A stretch of DNA of 64,000 nt from Solirubrum koreensis (GTDB lineage: Bacteria > Bacteroidota > Bacteroidia > Cytophagales > Hymenobacteraceae): assembly GCF_039541855.1 (NCBI RefSeq), contig NZ_BAABHA010000002.1:62001-126000 (forward strand). The letters are read 5' to 3'. A model generated the notes under the pieces. The model was not told where the DNA came from. It searched no databases and was given only the letters and a program-made list of their open reading frames with translations. Below, piece after piece: positions 13,852 through 23,364 of the stretch. Position numbers and translations under genes: made by a program. How positions within the stretch are numbered: position 1 is the stretch's first letter; every line of letters starts with the position of its first letter.

Positions 13852-15927
13852 TTAGCCGCCTTTGCGTTTGGAGGGCGTGAGGTCCAGCACTTGGGCCGTG
13901 CGGCTGGGCAGGTACAAGCTCAGGAACGGGGTACCGTGCTCGTCGGGCTGCGTAAAGTGTTGAATGCTGGTACCAATGCGGTCGAAGCCGCCGAAGGCAG
14001 CACTGTCGGAATTGAGCACCGGCGTGTAGACCCCGGCCGTGCCAGCGAAGAACCGGTAGTCGGGCAGGCTGCGTTCGGGGTGAAAGTTGAAGGCGAAGAT
14101 GAGGCCGCCGCGCTCAAAGCAGAGCACTTTGTTGTCGTCGTCGAGGTGGAGCAGGCGGGCCGGGCCGGCGTTCAGGAAGTGCGCACGGCGCTCCAGACCA
14201 ATCATGGCTTGGTCAAATTGCAACCAGGCGTGAAAGTAGAGGTCGGGGTTATCGGCCAGGCTCCATTGCCGGCGGGCGTAGTGGTGGCTCCACTGGTTGC
14301 CTTCGCGGGGGAAGTCCACCCATTCGGGGTGACCAAACTCATTGCCAATAAAGTTCATGTAAGCCTCGCCGCCCGCGCCCAGCGTAACCAGCCGAATGAG
14401 CTTGTGCAGAGCTATGGCACGTCCGGTTTCGAGGTCGGGTGTGGCGGTGCGTTGCATGCCGGAGTAAATGCGGGCATCGAGTAGCCAGTGGGCCAGGGTT
14501 TTGTCGCCTACCAGAGCTTGGTCGTGCGACTCGCAGTAGGCCACGGTTTTCTCACCGGCGCGGCGGTTGGTCAGCTCGTGCCACAGGCCGCCGAGGCTCC
14601 AGTCTTCGTCGCGCTGGTGCTTGAGCTGCCGAATCCAGTAATCGGGCAAGCCCATGGCGAGGCGGTAGCCAAACCCCAGGCCGCCCTCGGCCACGGGCCG
14701 GGCCAAACCGGGCATGCCGCTCATGTCCTCGGCAATAAGCAAGGCCGATTTCTTGATGTCGCGCACCAGTGAAGTGGCCAGCTGCAGGTACAGCACCGCA
14801 TCGTCGTCCACCTCAGGCCCAAAGTATTGGTCGTACGCGCCGAAGCCCACACCTTCGCCGTGGTGGTGGTAGAGCATGGACGTAACGCCATCGAAGCGGA
14901 AGCCGTCGAAGTGAAACTCTTCGAGCCAGTAGCGCAGGTTGCTGAGCAGAAACTGTTGCACCTCGGGCCGGCCGTAATCAAAGAGCAGCGAATCCCAACC
15001 GGGGTGCTGCCCACGCGGGCCGGGGTGGAAGTACAGGGCGCCAGAGCCGTCGTAGTTGCCGAGGCCTTCCGCTTCGTTTTTCACGCTGTGGGAGTGCACT
15101 ACGTCCATTACCACGGCTAGGCCGCGGCGGTGCGCTTCGTTCACCAAGTATTTCAGGTCTTCGGGCGTACCAAAGCGGGCCGAGGGCGCGAAGAAATTGG
15201 CTACGTGGTACCCAAACGAGCCGTAGTACGGGTGCTCGGCCACGGCCATCAGCTGCACTACGTTGTAGCCTTCTTGCTGAATGCGGGGCAGAACGAGGTC
15301 GGCAAACTCCCGCCAGGAGCCCACGCGCCCTTCTTCCAGCGCCATGCCCACGTGGGCCTCGTAAATGAGCGGCTCCTTCACGAAGTTGTTTACCCGAAAC
15401 TGCTGATCGGTCCAGGAAAAGGCTGCTTCGGGACGCCACACCTGGGCGGCGAAGTCCTTGGTGTATTCGTCCTGCACGGTGCGGCGCACGGTGGCGGGCA
15501 GCCGGTCGCGGTGGCCGTTGGCGGCGTGCACGTGCACTTTGTAGCGCGAGCCGTGCACGAGATTGGGGAAAGTTTTTTCGGCCAAAAACACTTCCCACAC
15601 GCCGTCGGGCCGGCGGGTGAGCGGGGTGTAGCTTCGGTCCCACTGGTTAAAGTCGCCGGTCAGGAACAGGGCTTGGGCGGCGGGGGCCCACTCCCGGAAC
15701 CAGTAGCCGCGGCGGCGGGCATCGTAGTGCAGGCCGAGCTGCTGGTGGCGGCAGGCGTAGCGCGTGAGCGAGCCGCATTCGGCCTCAATTTCCCGCAGGC
15801 GCTGGTGCAAACGGTCGAGGCGGCGCTGAAGAACGTCGGCGTAGGGGGCTAACCAGGGGTCTTGCTGCACCAGCGGCAACAAAGCGGAAGCAGCTGGCGA
15901 AGCAGTGGCGGAGGCAACGGTTTCCAT
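13852..15927 (-). CDS. glgB: 1,4-alpha-glucan branching enzyme, GH13 (eukaryotic-type subfamily)
   Basis: A 691-residue enzyme predicted to form alpha-1,6 branches in glycogen. An N-terminal helix region is followed by a CBM48 domain (about 70-160, YWFREWAPAAQALFLTGDFN). The GH13 barrel then carries the four conserved regions: VVMDVVHSH, GFRFDGVTS with nucleophile D346, LLIAEDMSG with acid/base E400, and YCESHDQA with D469. A C-terminal beta domain completes the chain. The length and the VVHSHSVKN and YHHHGEGVGFGAYDQYFG motifs fit the eukaryotic-like GH13_8 group common in Bacteroidota. No signal peptide, so cytoplasmic. Neighbours on both sides include alpha-glucan enzymes. Confidence 0.9.
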   Translation of the reverse strand: METVASATASPAASALLPLVQQDPWLAPYADVLQRRLDRLHQRLREIEAECGSLTRYACRHQQLGLHYDARRRGYWFREWAPAAQALFLTGDFNQWDRSYTPLTRRPDGVWEVFLAEKTFPNLVHGSRYKVHVHAANGHRDRLPATVRRTVQDEYTKDFAAQVWRPEAAFSWTDQQFRVNNFVKEPLIYEAHVGMALEEGRVGSWREFADLVLPRIQQEGYNVVQLMAVAEHPYYGSFGYHVANFFAPSARFGTPEDLKYLVNEAHRRGLAVVMDVVHSHSVKNEAEGLGNYDGSGALYFHPGPRGQHPGWDSLLFDYGRPEVQQFLLSNLRYWLEEFHFDGFRFDGVTSMLYHHHGEGVGFGAYDQYFGPEVDDDAVLYLQLATSLVRDIKKSALLIAEDMSGMPGLARPVAEGGLGFGYRLAMGLPDYWIRQLKHQRDEDWSLGGLWHELTNRRAGEKTVAYCESHDQALVGDKTLAHWLLDARIYSGMQRTATPDLETGRAIALHKLIRLVTLGAGGEAYMNFIGNEFGHPEWVDFPREGNQWSHHYARRQWSLADNPDLYFHAWLQFDQAMIGLERRAHFLNAGPARLLHLDDDNKVLCFERGGLIFAFNFHPERSLPDYRFFAGTAGVYTPVLNSDSAAFGGFDRIGTSIQHFTQPDEHGTPFLSLYLPSRTAQVLDLTPSKRKGG

Positions 15928-16055
15928 CGGTGTAGGGGCAGTTGGGTTCGGGCAAAGCTAACAGCTTGGGCGAGGTAGCAGCGGCACGGCCGAACAGAGC
16001 GTGGGGGTTTCGCGGCGGCCCGGGCTGCGTATCTTGGTGGCTGATGCTCGTCCCA

Positions 16056-17831
16056 ATGTACTCTTCCCGCTTCATTTGCATCGGTCTGGCTGCGTTCCTG
16101 GCGTGTGCTTCACCGGCCAATCAGCCGCACAGCAGCTCGAAAACCAATACGGCGGCCACGCCCCCGATTACCGCGGCGCCCGTTGCCGCGGCCCACGCCA
16201 TGGTAGTTAGCGCCCACCCCGAGGCTACGCGCATCGGGCTGGACGTATTGCGCCGGGGCGGTAATGCCTACGATGCCACCGTGGCCGTGCAGTTTGCACT
16301 GGCCGTGTGCCTGCCGGTGGCAGGAAACATTGGCGGCGGCGGCTTTGTGGTGTATCGGGGAGCTGATGGCAGCGTGGGCGCCCTCGATTTCCGCGAAACG
16401 GCCCCGGCGGCGGCCTCGCGGGATATGTACCTCGATGCGCAGGGCAACGTGGTGCCCAACCTCAGCACCACCGGGCACCGGGCCGTGGGTGTGCCAGGCT
16501 CGGTGGCGGGCATGTGGGAGCTGCACCAGAAGCTGGGGAAGCTGCCGTGGCAGGAACTGGTAGAGCCCGCCCGGAACCTGGCTTTCGAGCTGCGGCTTAC
16601 GGCCAAAGAGGCGGAGGGCCTGAACGGCCAGCGCGAAGCTTTCAAGCGGCTGAACCCCGATGGCACCGTGTACCTGCGCCCCGATGGCCATAGCGACGAC
16701 CTAGGCGCCGGCACAGCGTGGCGGCCCTGGCAAGCCGGCGACGTACTCCGCAATCTGCCCTTGGCTCGTACCCTGGATTTGATTCAGAAGCAAGGCCGCG
16801 TGGGCTTCTACCAAGGCCGCACTGCCGAGTTGCTGCTGGCCGAAATGCGGCGCGGCCACGGCCTCATCACGCAGCAGGACCTCGATGCCTATCAGCCTAA
16901 GTGGCGCACGCCCCTGCGCGGCCGCTACCGCCAGTACGAAATCATTGGCATGCCCCCGCCCTCGTCCGGCGGCGTGGCGCTGCTGCAACTGCTGCAGATG
17001 CTGGAGCCCTACGATTTGCGCAAACTCGGCTGGCATTCGGCCGAAGCGGTGCACCTGATTACCGAAGCCCAGCGGCGCGTGTACGCCGACCGCGCCACCT
17101 ACCTCGGCGACCCGGATTTTGGGCGCGTGCCGGTAAACGAGCTGCTCGATGCGGCTTACCTGAAGCAGCGCATGCAGGGCGTAACGCCCGCCGGCATGGC
17201 CACACCCTCGGCGCAGATGCAGGCCGGCGCCGGGTTGCCCGGCTACGAATCGGACCAGACGACGCACTACAGCATTGTGGATGCGCAGGGCAATGCCGTG
17301 AGCTGCACCACCACGCTCAACGGTTCTTACGGCAGCAAAGTGGTGGTAGCCGGCGCGGGCTTTCTGCTGAACAACGAAATGGATGATTTCAGCGCCAAAG
17401 CCGGCGTGCCGAACATGTACGGCGTGATTGGCGGCACGGCCAACGCCATCCGGCCCGGCAAGCGCATGCTCTCGTCGATGACGCCGACCATCATGACCGA
17501 AAAAGGCCAGCTGCGGCTGGTGGTGGGTACGCCGGGCGGCAGCACCATCATTACCTCGGTGCTGCAAGCCGTGCTGAACGTGCTCGATTACAGCCTCAGC
17601 CCCCAGCAGGCCGTGGCCGCGCCGCGCCTGCACCACCAGTGGCTGCCCGACCACATCGACGTGGAAGCCGGCGCCCTCACGCCCGCCGCCGAAACCGAGC
17701 TACAACGCCGCGGCCACCGCCTGAACCCGCGCAGCCCCTGGGGCCGCATCGACCTGATTGAGCGCCGCCCGAACGGCCAGCTGGAGGGCGGCGCCGACCC
17801 GCGCGGCGACGATACGGCAGCGGGGTATTAA
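16056..17831 (+). CDS. ggt: Gamma-glutamyltransferase (glutathione hydrolase)
   Basis: About 591 residues from the ATG at 16056; an in-frame ATG at 16044 adds four residues. The leader MYSSRFICIGLAAFLAC ends in a Cys that could be lipidated, so it is probably an exported lipoprotein. The N-terminal large subunit has HPEATRIGLDVLRRGGNAYDA and GNIGGGGF. The autoprocessing site is DQTTHYSIVD, with the expected nucleophile Thr402, which becomes the N-terminus of the small subunit. GSYGSKVVVAGAGFLLNNEMDDF, SSMTPTI and VGTPGGSTIITSV are standard small-subunit motifs. The enzyme would cleave gamma-glutamyl bonds of glutathione-like peptides in the periplasm. No operon partner; the next gene starts 112 bases downstream. 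Confidence 0.93.
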   Translation: MYSSRFICIGLAAFLACASPANQPHSSSKTNTAATPPITAAPVAAAHAMVVSAHPEATRIGLDVLRRGGNAYDATVAVQFALAVCLPVAGNIGGGGFVVYRGADGSVGALDFRETAPAAASRDMYLDAQGNVVPNLSTTGHRAVGVPGSVAGMWELHQKLGKLPWQELVEPARNLAFELRLTAKEAEGLNGQREAFKRLNPDGTVYLRPDGHSDDLGAGTAWRPWQAGDVLRNLPLARTLDLIQKQGRVGFYQGRTAELLLAEMRRGHGLITQQDLDAYQPKWRTPLRGRYRQYEIIGMPPPSSGGVALLQLLQMLEPYDLRKLGWHSAEAVHLITEAQRRVYADRATYLGDPDFGRVPVNELLDAAYLKQRMQGVTPAGMATPSAQMQAGAGLPGYESDQTTHYSIVDAQGNAVSCTTTLNGSYGSKVVVAGAGFLLNNEMDDFSAKAGVPNMYGVIGGTANAIRPGKRMLSSMTPTIMTEKGQLRLVVGTPGGSTIITSVLQAVLNVLDYSLSPQQAVAAPRLHHQWLPDHIDVEAGALTPAAETELQRRGHRLNPRSPWGRIDLIERRPNGQLEGGADPRGDDTAAGY

Positions 17832-17943
17832 GTTGCGTTGTTTATTTAGCTTGCTCAGCGTTTCCGTGCCTGTTTAGCCGGGGTCTGACACAAGCTAAAC
17901 CAATCCTGATTCGTCGCGCCCGCGCGCCATCTGCTTTCCCGCT

Positions 17944-20900
17944 ATGCCTTTCCGCTTTCGCCAGCTGCCGCTTGTCTGGATGTTCTTTACCGCTCTTCCG
18001 GCCCTGGCCCAGCGCGAAGGTGACCGGCCACCGGCGCAGGACCCGTTCACGCGCCCCGTGGCGCCGGTACGTGCTACGGCCGGCAACTACCAGAGTCACT
18101 CGTATCAGAACAACATCCTGACGATTAAAAGCACCAACGGCGCCACCTTGCGCGTGCGGCCTTGGGCTGAAAGCGTGGTGAAGGTGGAGTATTTTCCGCC
18201 CGGTCAACCCGTGCGGCCCGATTCGTCGGTGAGTGTGGTGCAGGCTCCCTCCCGTGCTTTTCCCAATAGCTGCAGCATCGGCTGCACCGGCCAGAAAACA
18301 GCCGCTATCAACCGCCGGACGAATAACTCCACTTTTTACTGCGCAGGCATTTCAGAGTCCAGCTCGCATTTCACCTGGAGTATTGGCTGTCCGGGCGAAA
18401 TTGTCATCCAGAAAAAACCGCTGCGCATCAGCTACCAGCGCGACGGCGAAGCCTTGGTTTCGGAGGCTACGGGACCGTTTCAGCAAGTGGCAACCAGCAG
18501 CACCACACCCAGCGGCACCGGCGTATCCTTTCGCCTGAGTCCCGATGAACGCCTTTATGGCACCGGCTCCCGCGCCCTGCCTCTGGACCGGCGCGGCCGC
18601 AAGCTCACGCTCTACAACGAAGCCCATTACAGCTACCAAAACGGCGAGTCTACGCTGAACGTGACCTTGCCCACCGTAGTGAGCAGCCGCGGCTACATGC
18701 TGTTTTTCGACCACCACACGGCCGGAACCCTCGACCTCGGCGCTACCGACAAAAACACCCTTGAATACCGCGGCGAAGGCCTGAACAACCTCGCCTACTT
18801 CATTATTGCCGGTGATTCTTACGCCGAAATCCTGAACCGGTATACCGTCCTCACCGGCCGGCAGCCGTTGCCGCCGCGTTGGGGCATGGGCCTGATCCAA
18901 AGCCGCTTCGGCTACAAAACCGAGCAGGAAATGTACCAGGTGGCCGGCCGCATGCGCCGCGCCGGCTTCCCGCTCGATGCCTTGGTGCTCGACCTCTACT
19001 GGTTTGGCGGCATCAAGCAGCAGGGCGACTTCCGCTGGGTACCCCAGAACTTCCCCGACCCTAAACGCATGATGCGCCGCCTGGATTCGGCCGGCGTAAA
19101 AACCATTCTCATATCGGAGCCCTACGTGATGCGCACCTCGCGCAACGACTCGCTGGTGCGCACCCAGGGCTACGTGGGCCGGGGCCTGAATGGCAAGCCC
19201 TATACCGTGGAATCGTTTTGGGCCGGGCCGGCCACGCTGGTCGATATGTTTCGGCCGAAAGCCCGCCAGTGGATGTGGCAGCAGTACGACCGGCTGAAGC
19301 AGGACGGCGTGGGCGGCTGGTGGAGCGACCTGGGCGAACCGGAAAACCAACCCGCTGACATGGTCTACGACCTGGGCCCCACCCGGCGCATTCACAACGC
19401 GTACGGCCAGGCCTGGTCTACCATCCTCAGCGAGAATTACGCGAGGCAGTACCCGCAGGAGCGCCTGTTTAACCTCGCCCGCTCGGGCTGGGCCGGCATG
19501 CAGCGCAATTCGGTGTTCCCGTGGTCGGGCGACGTGAACCGGTCGTGGTCGGGTTACCAGGCGCAGGTGCCCATTATGCTGAGCATGGGTTTGGGTGGCG
19601 TGGGCTACATGCACTCCGATGCCGGCGGTTTCTGCGTGGGGCCCGTGGATGCGGAATTGTACACCCGCTGGCTGCAAATGGCGTCTCTCGGCCCCATTCT
19701 GCGCCCCCACGGCGAAGGTGTGCCGCCCGAGCCGTACTGGTACCCCGAGAAATACCAGCGCGTGGTGCGCGACTACACCCACCTGCGCTACCAGCTGCTG
19801 CCCTACCTCTACTCCCTGGCCTGGGAAAACAACCAAACCGGCACGCCGCTCACCCGGCCCATGAACTACGGCGACACCTATCTGCTGCCCGAGGCCGCGG
19901 AGCCCGCCGTAATGACCAAGGAAGAACGTGAAAACAGTTCGTTTAGCGGCGAATTTCACCCCACCTGGAATTGGAGCAACACCGATTACGAGCCTTGGAG
20001 AAATGATCCACGTCAGGTCAGCGCACAACAGAAACTAAAGGCCAGCAACGCGCCTCTAAACAACGTTAACGACCAGTTTTTCCTGGGCTCCAGCCTGCTG
20101 GTAGCGCCCGTGTTGCAGCCCGGCCAGCGGCGGCGTAACGTGGTGCTGCCCACTGGCAACTGGATTGACTTCTACACTCACGAAACCCTGCCCGGCGGCC
20201 GCACCGTAGGCCGCCCCGCGCCTCTGGAACGCCTGCCGCTGCTGGTGCGTGCCGGTGCTATTCTCCCAATGACGCGCTACGTTTCCAGCACCGCACAATA
20301 CCGCCTCGACACCCTGCGCGTGCGCTACTACGCCGATTTCAGCGCGCCTCAATCGAGCTTCCAACTCTACGACGACGATGGCCGCTCTGCCCAGGTAGAC
20401 CAAACGAAGGCCTTCCAGCTCATTTCCTTTGAGGGCAGCGCGAATGCCGAGCGCACCGAATTGCGCGTAGCCGTGCACGGCAAGGGCTACCCTGGCGTCC
20501 CCGCCCGCCGCACCGTGGAACTACGCATTCCACGCGTGGCCGCGGCACCGGCCTCAGTGCTGCTTAACAATGCCCCGTTAGAGGCCTCGGCATGGCAATA
20601 CGAGGCGGCCACCCAGCACCTGCGCCTGCACTTTACCGTAGCAGAGCAGCCGGTAACTCTCTCCTTGCCCAATTTGCAGCTGAACACCGCGCCCGCTGCG
20701 CACACCGAGCCCGAAATTCTGACGCTGGAGGCCCCTGACAACCGCACGTTCGATAAGCGCGTGGAGCTGCGCTACACCTTGCACCAAGCTGGGCAACTCG
20801 GCCCGTTGCGCATTGTAGACAGCCGGGGGCAGCTGGTGCGTACTATTGCTCCTGCTACCGCCGTAGGCCCACACACGCTTACTTGGAATGCCACCAACGA

Positions 20901-20979
20901 GCAAGGCCAGGCTGTACCGGGCGGCGTGTACTGGGCCGAGCTAGCCGGGCAACGGCAACGGCTGGTGCTGCTGCGGTAA
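17944..20979 (+). CDS. Secreted GH31 glycosidase with C-terminal sorting-type domain
   Basis: A 1011-residue exported GH31 enzyme (alpha-glucosidase or alpha-xylosidase). The signal peptide ends ALPALA-Q near residue 22. An N-terminal beta-sandwich leads to the barrel with LDLYWFGGIKQQGDF, nucleophile D462 in WSDLGEPEN and probable acid/base D530 in WSGDVNRSW. DUF5110-type beta domains follow (LRVRYYADFSAP, YDDDGRSAQ). The last 80 residues (LRIVDSRGQLVRTI to PGGVYWAELAGQRQRLVLLR) form a FlgD/Por-like Ig domain, consistent with type IX export. A stretch at residues 105-150 has four Cys (110, 114, 133, 149) unlike the rest of the protein and may be a lineage-specific insert. It differs from the cytoplasmic GH31 at 9594. 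Confidence 0.88.
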   Translation: MPFRFRQLPLVWMFFTALPALAQREGDRPPAQDPFTRPVAPVRATAGNYQSHSYQNNILTIKSTNGATLRVRPWAESVVKVEYFPPGQPVRPDSSVSVVQAPSRAFPNSCSIGCTGQKTAAINRRTNNSTFYCAGISESSSHFTWSIGCPGEIVIQKKPLRISYQRDGEALVSEATGPFQQVATSSTTPSGTGVSFRLSPDERLYGTGSRALPLDRRGRKLTLYNEAHYSYQNGESTLNVTLPTVVSSRGYMLFFDHHTAGTLDLGATDKNTLEYRGEGLNNLAYFIIAGDSYAEILNRYTVLTGRQPLPPRWGMGLIQSRFGYKTEQEMYQVAGRMRRAGFPLDALVLDLYWFGGIKQQGDFRWVPQNFPDPKRMMRRLDSAGVKTILISEPYVMRTSRNDSLVRTQGYVGRGLNGKPYTVESFWAGPATLVDMFRPKARQWMWQQYDRLKQDGVGGWWSDLGEPENQPADMVYDLGPTRRIHNAYGQAWSTILSENYARQYPQERLFNLARSGWAGMQRNSVFPWSGDVNRSWSGYQAQVPIMLSMGLGGVGYMHSDAGGFCVGPVDAELYTRWLQMASLGPILRPHGEGVPPEPYWYPEKYQRVVRDYTHLRYQLLPYLYSLAWENNQTGTPLTRPMNYGDTYLLPEAAEPAVMTKEERENSSFSGEFHPTWNWSNTDYEPWRNDPRQVSAQQKLKASNAPLNNVNDQFFLGSSLLVAPVLQPGQRRRNVVLPTGNWIDFYTHETLPGGRTVGRPAPLERLPLLVRAGAILPMTRYVSSTAQYRLDTLRVRYYADFSAPQSSFQLYDDDGRSAQVDQTKAFQLISFEGSANAERTELRVAVHGKGYPGVPARRTVELRIPRVAAAPASVLLNNAPLEASAWQYEAATQHLRLHFTVAEQPVTLSLPNLQLNTAPAAHTEPEILTLEAPDNRTFDKRVELRYTLHQAGQLGPLRIVDSRGQLVRTIAPATAVGPHTLTWNATNEQGQAVPGGVYWAELAGQRQRLVLLR

Positions 20980-20998
20980 CTAGTTACAAAGGCATTTT

Positions 20999-21043
20999 GT
21001 GCGTCCCGTTGTTTTGGCTTTGCGCCCTAACAGCGGGACGCAC
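20999..21043 (+). terminator. Hairpin terminator after the secreted GH31 gene
   Basis: GTGCGTCCCG and CGGGACGCAC pair around a 25-base loop, followed by CGTTTAA. Starts 19 bases after the GH31 stop. Confidence 0.55.
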
Positions 21044-21084
21044 CGTTTAACCTACTTTACACCTGCTTCGTTTGGCTGCTCGTT

Positions 21085-21540
21085 ATGAAGCAAAAAGTGC
21101 GCGAGTGGCTGCGCCGCTACCTTACGGCCGAAATCCTGTCGTTGCTCGCAACCATGGCCGGCGCGGCCCTGGCCCTGCAGCTCAGTGGTAGCCGCGTAAC
21201 GGCGGCACTGACCGGCACCTGGGCCGGGAATGTATTGTACTTCGGGTACTTGCTACTGGCCGATGCGCTGCTGGCCCGGCGGGTGCGGCAGGCGCGCGGG
21301 CAGGACTACACCTGGCGCACGTTCGGGCAAAACCTGCGGGCTTTGTTCGTGGAGTTTGGCGTAGCCGAGCTGGCCGACAGCTTCCTGGTGCGCCCGGCGC
21401 TGATGTATTACCTGCCGCTGTGGCTGGGCAACTTCTCGCTGGGTATCCTCTTGGCCAAATTACTGGCCGATGTGACGTTTTACGTGCCGGCCATCATCAG
21501 TTACGAGCTCAGTAAAAAGCGTTTGCGGGACTTTCGCTAA
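21085..21540 (+). CDS. Integral membrane protein of unknown function (151 aa)
   Basis: I do not recognise a named family. The basic start MKQKVREWLRRYLTAE precedes about four hydrophobic helices: ILSLLATMAGAALAL, WAGNVLYFGYLLLADALL, LRPALMYY-LPLWLGNFSLGILLA approximately, and LLADVTFYVPAIISYEL. Cytoplasmic loops are Arg-rich (RRVRQARGQDYTWR). There is no signal peptide, so it should sit in the inner membrane. It precedes an acyltransferase gene by 98 bases; each may have its own promoter. The regular spacing of small polar residues in helices suggests a conserved small membrane protein of Bacteroidota. Confidence 0.6.
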   Translation: MKQKVREWLRRYLTAEILSLLATMAGAALALQLSGSRVTAALTGTWAGNVLYFGYLLLADALLARRVRQARGQDYTWRTFGQNLRALFVEFGVAELADSFLVRPALMYYLPLWLGNFSLGILLAKLLADVTFYVPAIISYELSKKRLRDFR

Positions 21541-21638
21541 TCTTCCTTCGCTGCCGGATTTAACGCGTTTACCTTGGCGGAACCCCGGGCGGGTGGCTGG
21601 GGCCGCTTACCTTTCTACTTTCGTTTGCAGCTTCGTTC

Positions 21639-22757
21639 ATGGTTTCTGCTCCTGCGCCAAGGCTGCTCACCGCACCCACGTACCTGCCGGCCTTAACCGG
21701 CATTCGGGCAGTGGCGGCGTACCTCGTGTACCTGCACCATTTCAACCCCTTCCCGCCCGATAGCGGCCACGGCCTCGTGCGCTTGCTGCACCGGGTGGCG
21801 GTGGAGCTGCACGTGGGCGTGCCGGTGTTTTTCGTGCTGAGCGGGTTTCTCATTACCCTGCGCTACTACGGCACGCAGCAGCCAGCGGGCCGGTGGTGGG
21901 GACGCTACCTGCGCAACCGCGCCGCCCGCATTTACCCGTTGTACTTCCTGCTCACTTGCCTCAGCTTTGCCGCCCTCTACCGCGCCCAGCACCGATTCGA
22001 TTTAAGCGTGTGGTGGTACAACGTGACGTTTCTGCGCGGTTTTTTCGATGAATACAAGTTTACCGGCATCCGGCAGGGCTGGACGTTGACCGTGGAAGAA
22101 TGTTTCTACCTGCTGGCGCCGCTCGTATTTGCCGTGGTTCAGCGCCAGCGCCGGGCACTGTGGCTGCTGCCGGTGCTGCTGCTGGGCGCGGGATTGGCCC
22201 TGGTGCTTGTGCTGGGCCCGCTACGTTACCACGGCCTGTTCGGCAATACGCCTTTTATGCTGCTGTACACGTTTTTCGGGCGGTCAACCGAGTTTTTTGT
22301 CGGTATACAGCTGGCCCTCTGGTACCGCAACGGTCAGCTTCGGGTGCCGGCTATGCGGCTCACGTATACGGCGGCCGGAGCGTTGGGGGCAGCGGCCGTA
22401 GTGGCTGGTTTGGTTGCGCTGCAGGGCGCACCGTACAGTTACGGCCAGCACCACCCGTTGGGTATCGTGCTCAATAACGTGGTGTTGCCCGGTGCCCTGG
22501 CGGTTGGATTTGCGGGTTTGCTAACCGAGGAAACCGGGTTTCGGCGTTTCCTGCGCACCGCTCCCATGCAAGTGCTGGGCAAAAGCTCTTACGCGTTTTA
22601 CCTGGTGCATTTGGGCTTCGCGCAGGAAACGGTGCAAAACCGCCTAACCAGCCATCAACTGGGCCAATTTGTGGCGCTGAATGTACTGGCCGTGGGGTTG
22701 TACTACGGCCTGGAACAGCCGCTGCAGCGGAGGCTTCGTGCTCCTGCCGCGCCGTAA
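21639..22757 (+). CDS. Membrane acyltransferase, acyltransferase 3 family
   Basis: A 372-residue polytopic inner-membrane protein of the acyltransferase-3 family, which O-acylates surface sugars such as LPS, exopolysaccharide or peptidoglycan. The family signature is at the start: YLPALTGIRAVAAYLVYLHH, with the conserved Arg in helix 1 and His in YLHH, then GVPVFFVLSGFLITLRY and RNRAARIYPLYFL. About ten hydrophobic helices follow, and SSYAFYLVHLGFAQ is the typical penultimate helix. No SGNH domain is attached. The acceptor cannot be predicted. A TACTTTCG promoter-like element lies upstream near 21616. Confidence 0.88.
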   Translation: MVSAPAPRLLTAPTYLPALTGIRAVAAYLVYLHHFNPFPPDSGHGLVRLLHRVAVELHVGVPVFFVLSGFLITLRYYGTQQPAGRWWGRYLRNRAARIYPLYFLLTCLSFAALYRAQHRFDLSVWWYNVTFLRGFFDEYKFTGIRQGWTLTVEECFYLLAPLVFAVVQRQRRALWLLPVLLLGAGLALVLVLGPLRYHGLFGNTPFMLLYTFFGRSTEFFVGIQLALWYRNGQLRVPAMRLTYTAAGALGAAAVVAGLVALQGAPYSYGQHHPLGIVLNNVVLPGALAVGFAGLLTEETGFRRFLRTAPMQVLGKSSYAFYLVHLGFAQETVQNRLTSHQLGQFVALNVLAVGLYYGLEQPLQRRLRAPAAP

Positions 22758-22775
22758 CTGCCTGCGCGAATGTGT

Positions 22776-23303
22776 TCAGTTCAGCGGGTACTCAAACCAG
22801 CACTCGGCTTCGTGGTCGGTGGGGAGTGTTTGCCGGAAACCGGTACGCCGGAGCACCGCCATGGAGGTGGTATTGTCGGGATGGGTGTGGGCCACAATGC
22901 GCCGCACGCTGGGGTGCCAGGCCACGCGGGCCAGCAGCGCCCGCACAAACTCGGTGGCAAACCCCTGCCCTTGCCACTGCTTGGCTATGGAGTAGCCAAT
23001 CTCTACGGTGCCGCTGGCATCGGGCGGGCCGCAATAGCCGCCGCAACCCACTAGTTTGGGCGGCGTGGACCCGTGCAGGGCGTACCAGCCGTACCAGCCA
23101 GCGGCTTCTGAACCGCCGGTTTCCAGCTTTTCCAAAAAATACCGGGCCGAGTCCAGGTCGTAGTCACCCAAGGGCCAATCGTCGGGCAGGTCGGCGTTCA
23201 GGTAAGCGCTTAACGCGCACGGAACGGCTAGTTCGGCCTGCAAAGAGGGTGGCGTTGCCGCAACCAAGCGCAGCCGTGGGGTTTGAATAAGTTGGGCAAG
23301 CAT
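22776..23303 (-). CDS. GNAT-family N-acetyltransferase (RimJ/RimL-like)
   Basis: A 175-residue acetyltransferase from the ATG at 23303 (MLAQLIQTPRLRLVAAT). The TPRLRL start is typical of RimJ/RimL relatives. The acetyl-CoA pyrophosphate loop is in the segment EIGYSIAKQWQGQGFATE (Q/RxxGxG/A), followed by VRRIVAHTHPDNTTSMAVLR and TGFRQ, the usual motif B. Substrate unknown. Convergent with the acyltransferase gene (stop codons 19 bases apart) and divergent from the GH13 gene, with 61 bases between the starts. Confidence 0.87.
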   Translation of the reverse strand: MLAQLIQTPRLRLVAATPPSLQAELAVPCALSAYLNADLPDDWPLGDYDLDSARYFLEKLETGGSEAAGWYGWYALHGSTPPKLVGCGGYCGPPDASGTVEIGYSIAKQWQGQGFATEFVRALLARVAWHPSVRRIVAHTHPDNTTSMAVLRRTGFRQTLPTDHEAECWFEYPLN

Positions 23304-23364
23304 TGGGGTGGTACTGGGGGCTCCTGCATACGCAGCTTTCTGGGGAATAGCCGTAAGTTTCGGC

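Noticed and set aside
18352..20028. A 558-codon open frame antisense to the secreted GH31 gene
   Set aside because: High-GC coding DNA often leaves an open antisense frame. Its translation is low-complexity His/Gly/Val-rich with no motifs, and the sense frame is a full GH31 enzyme.
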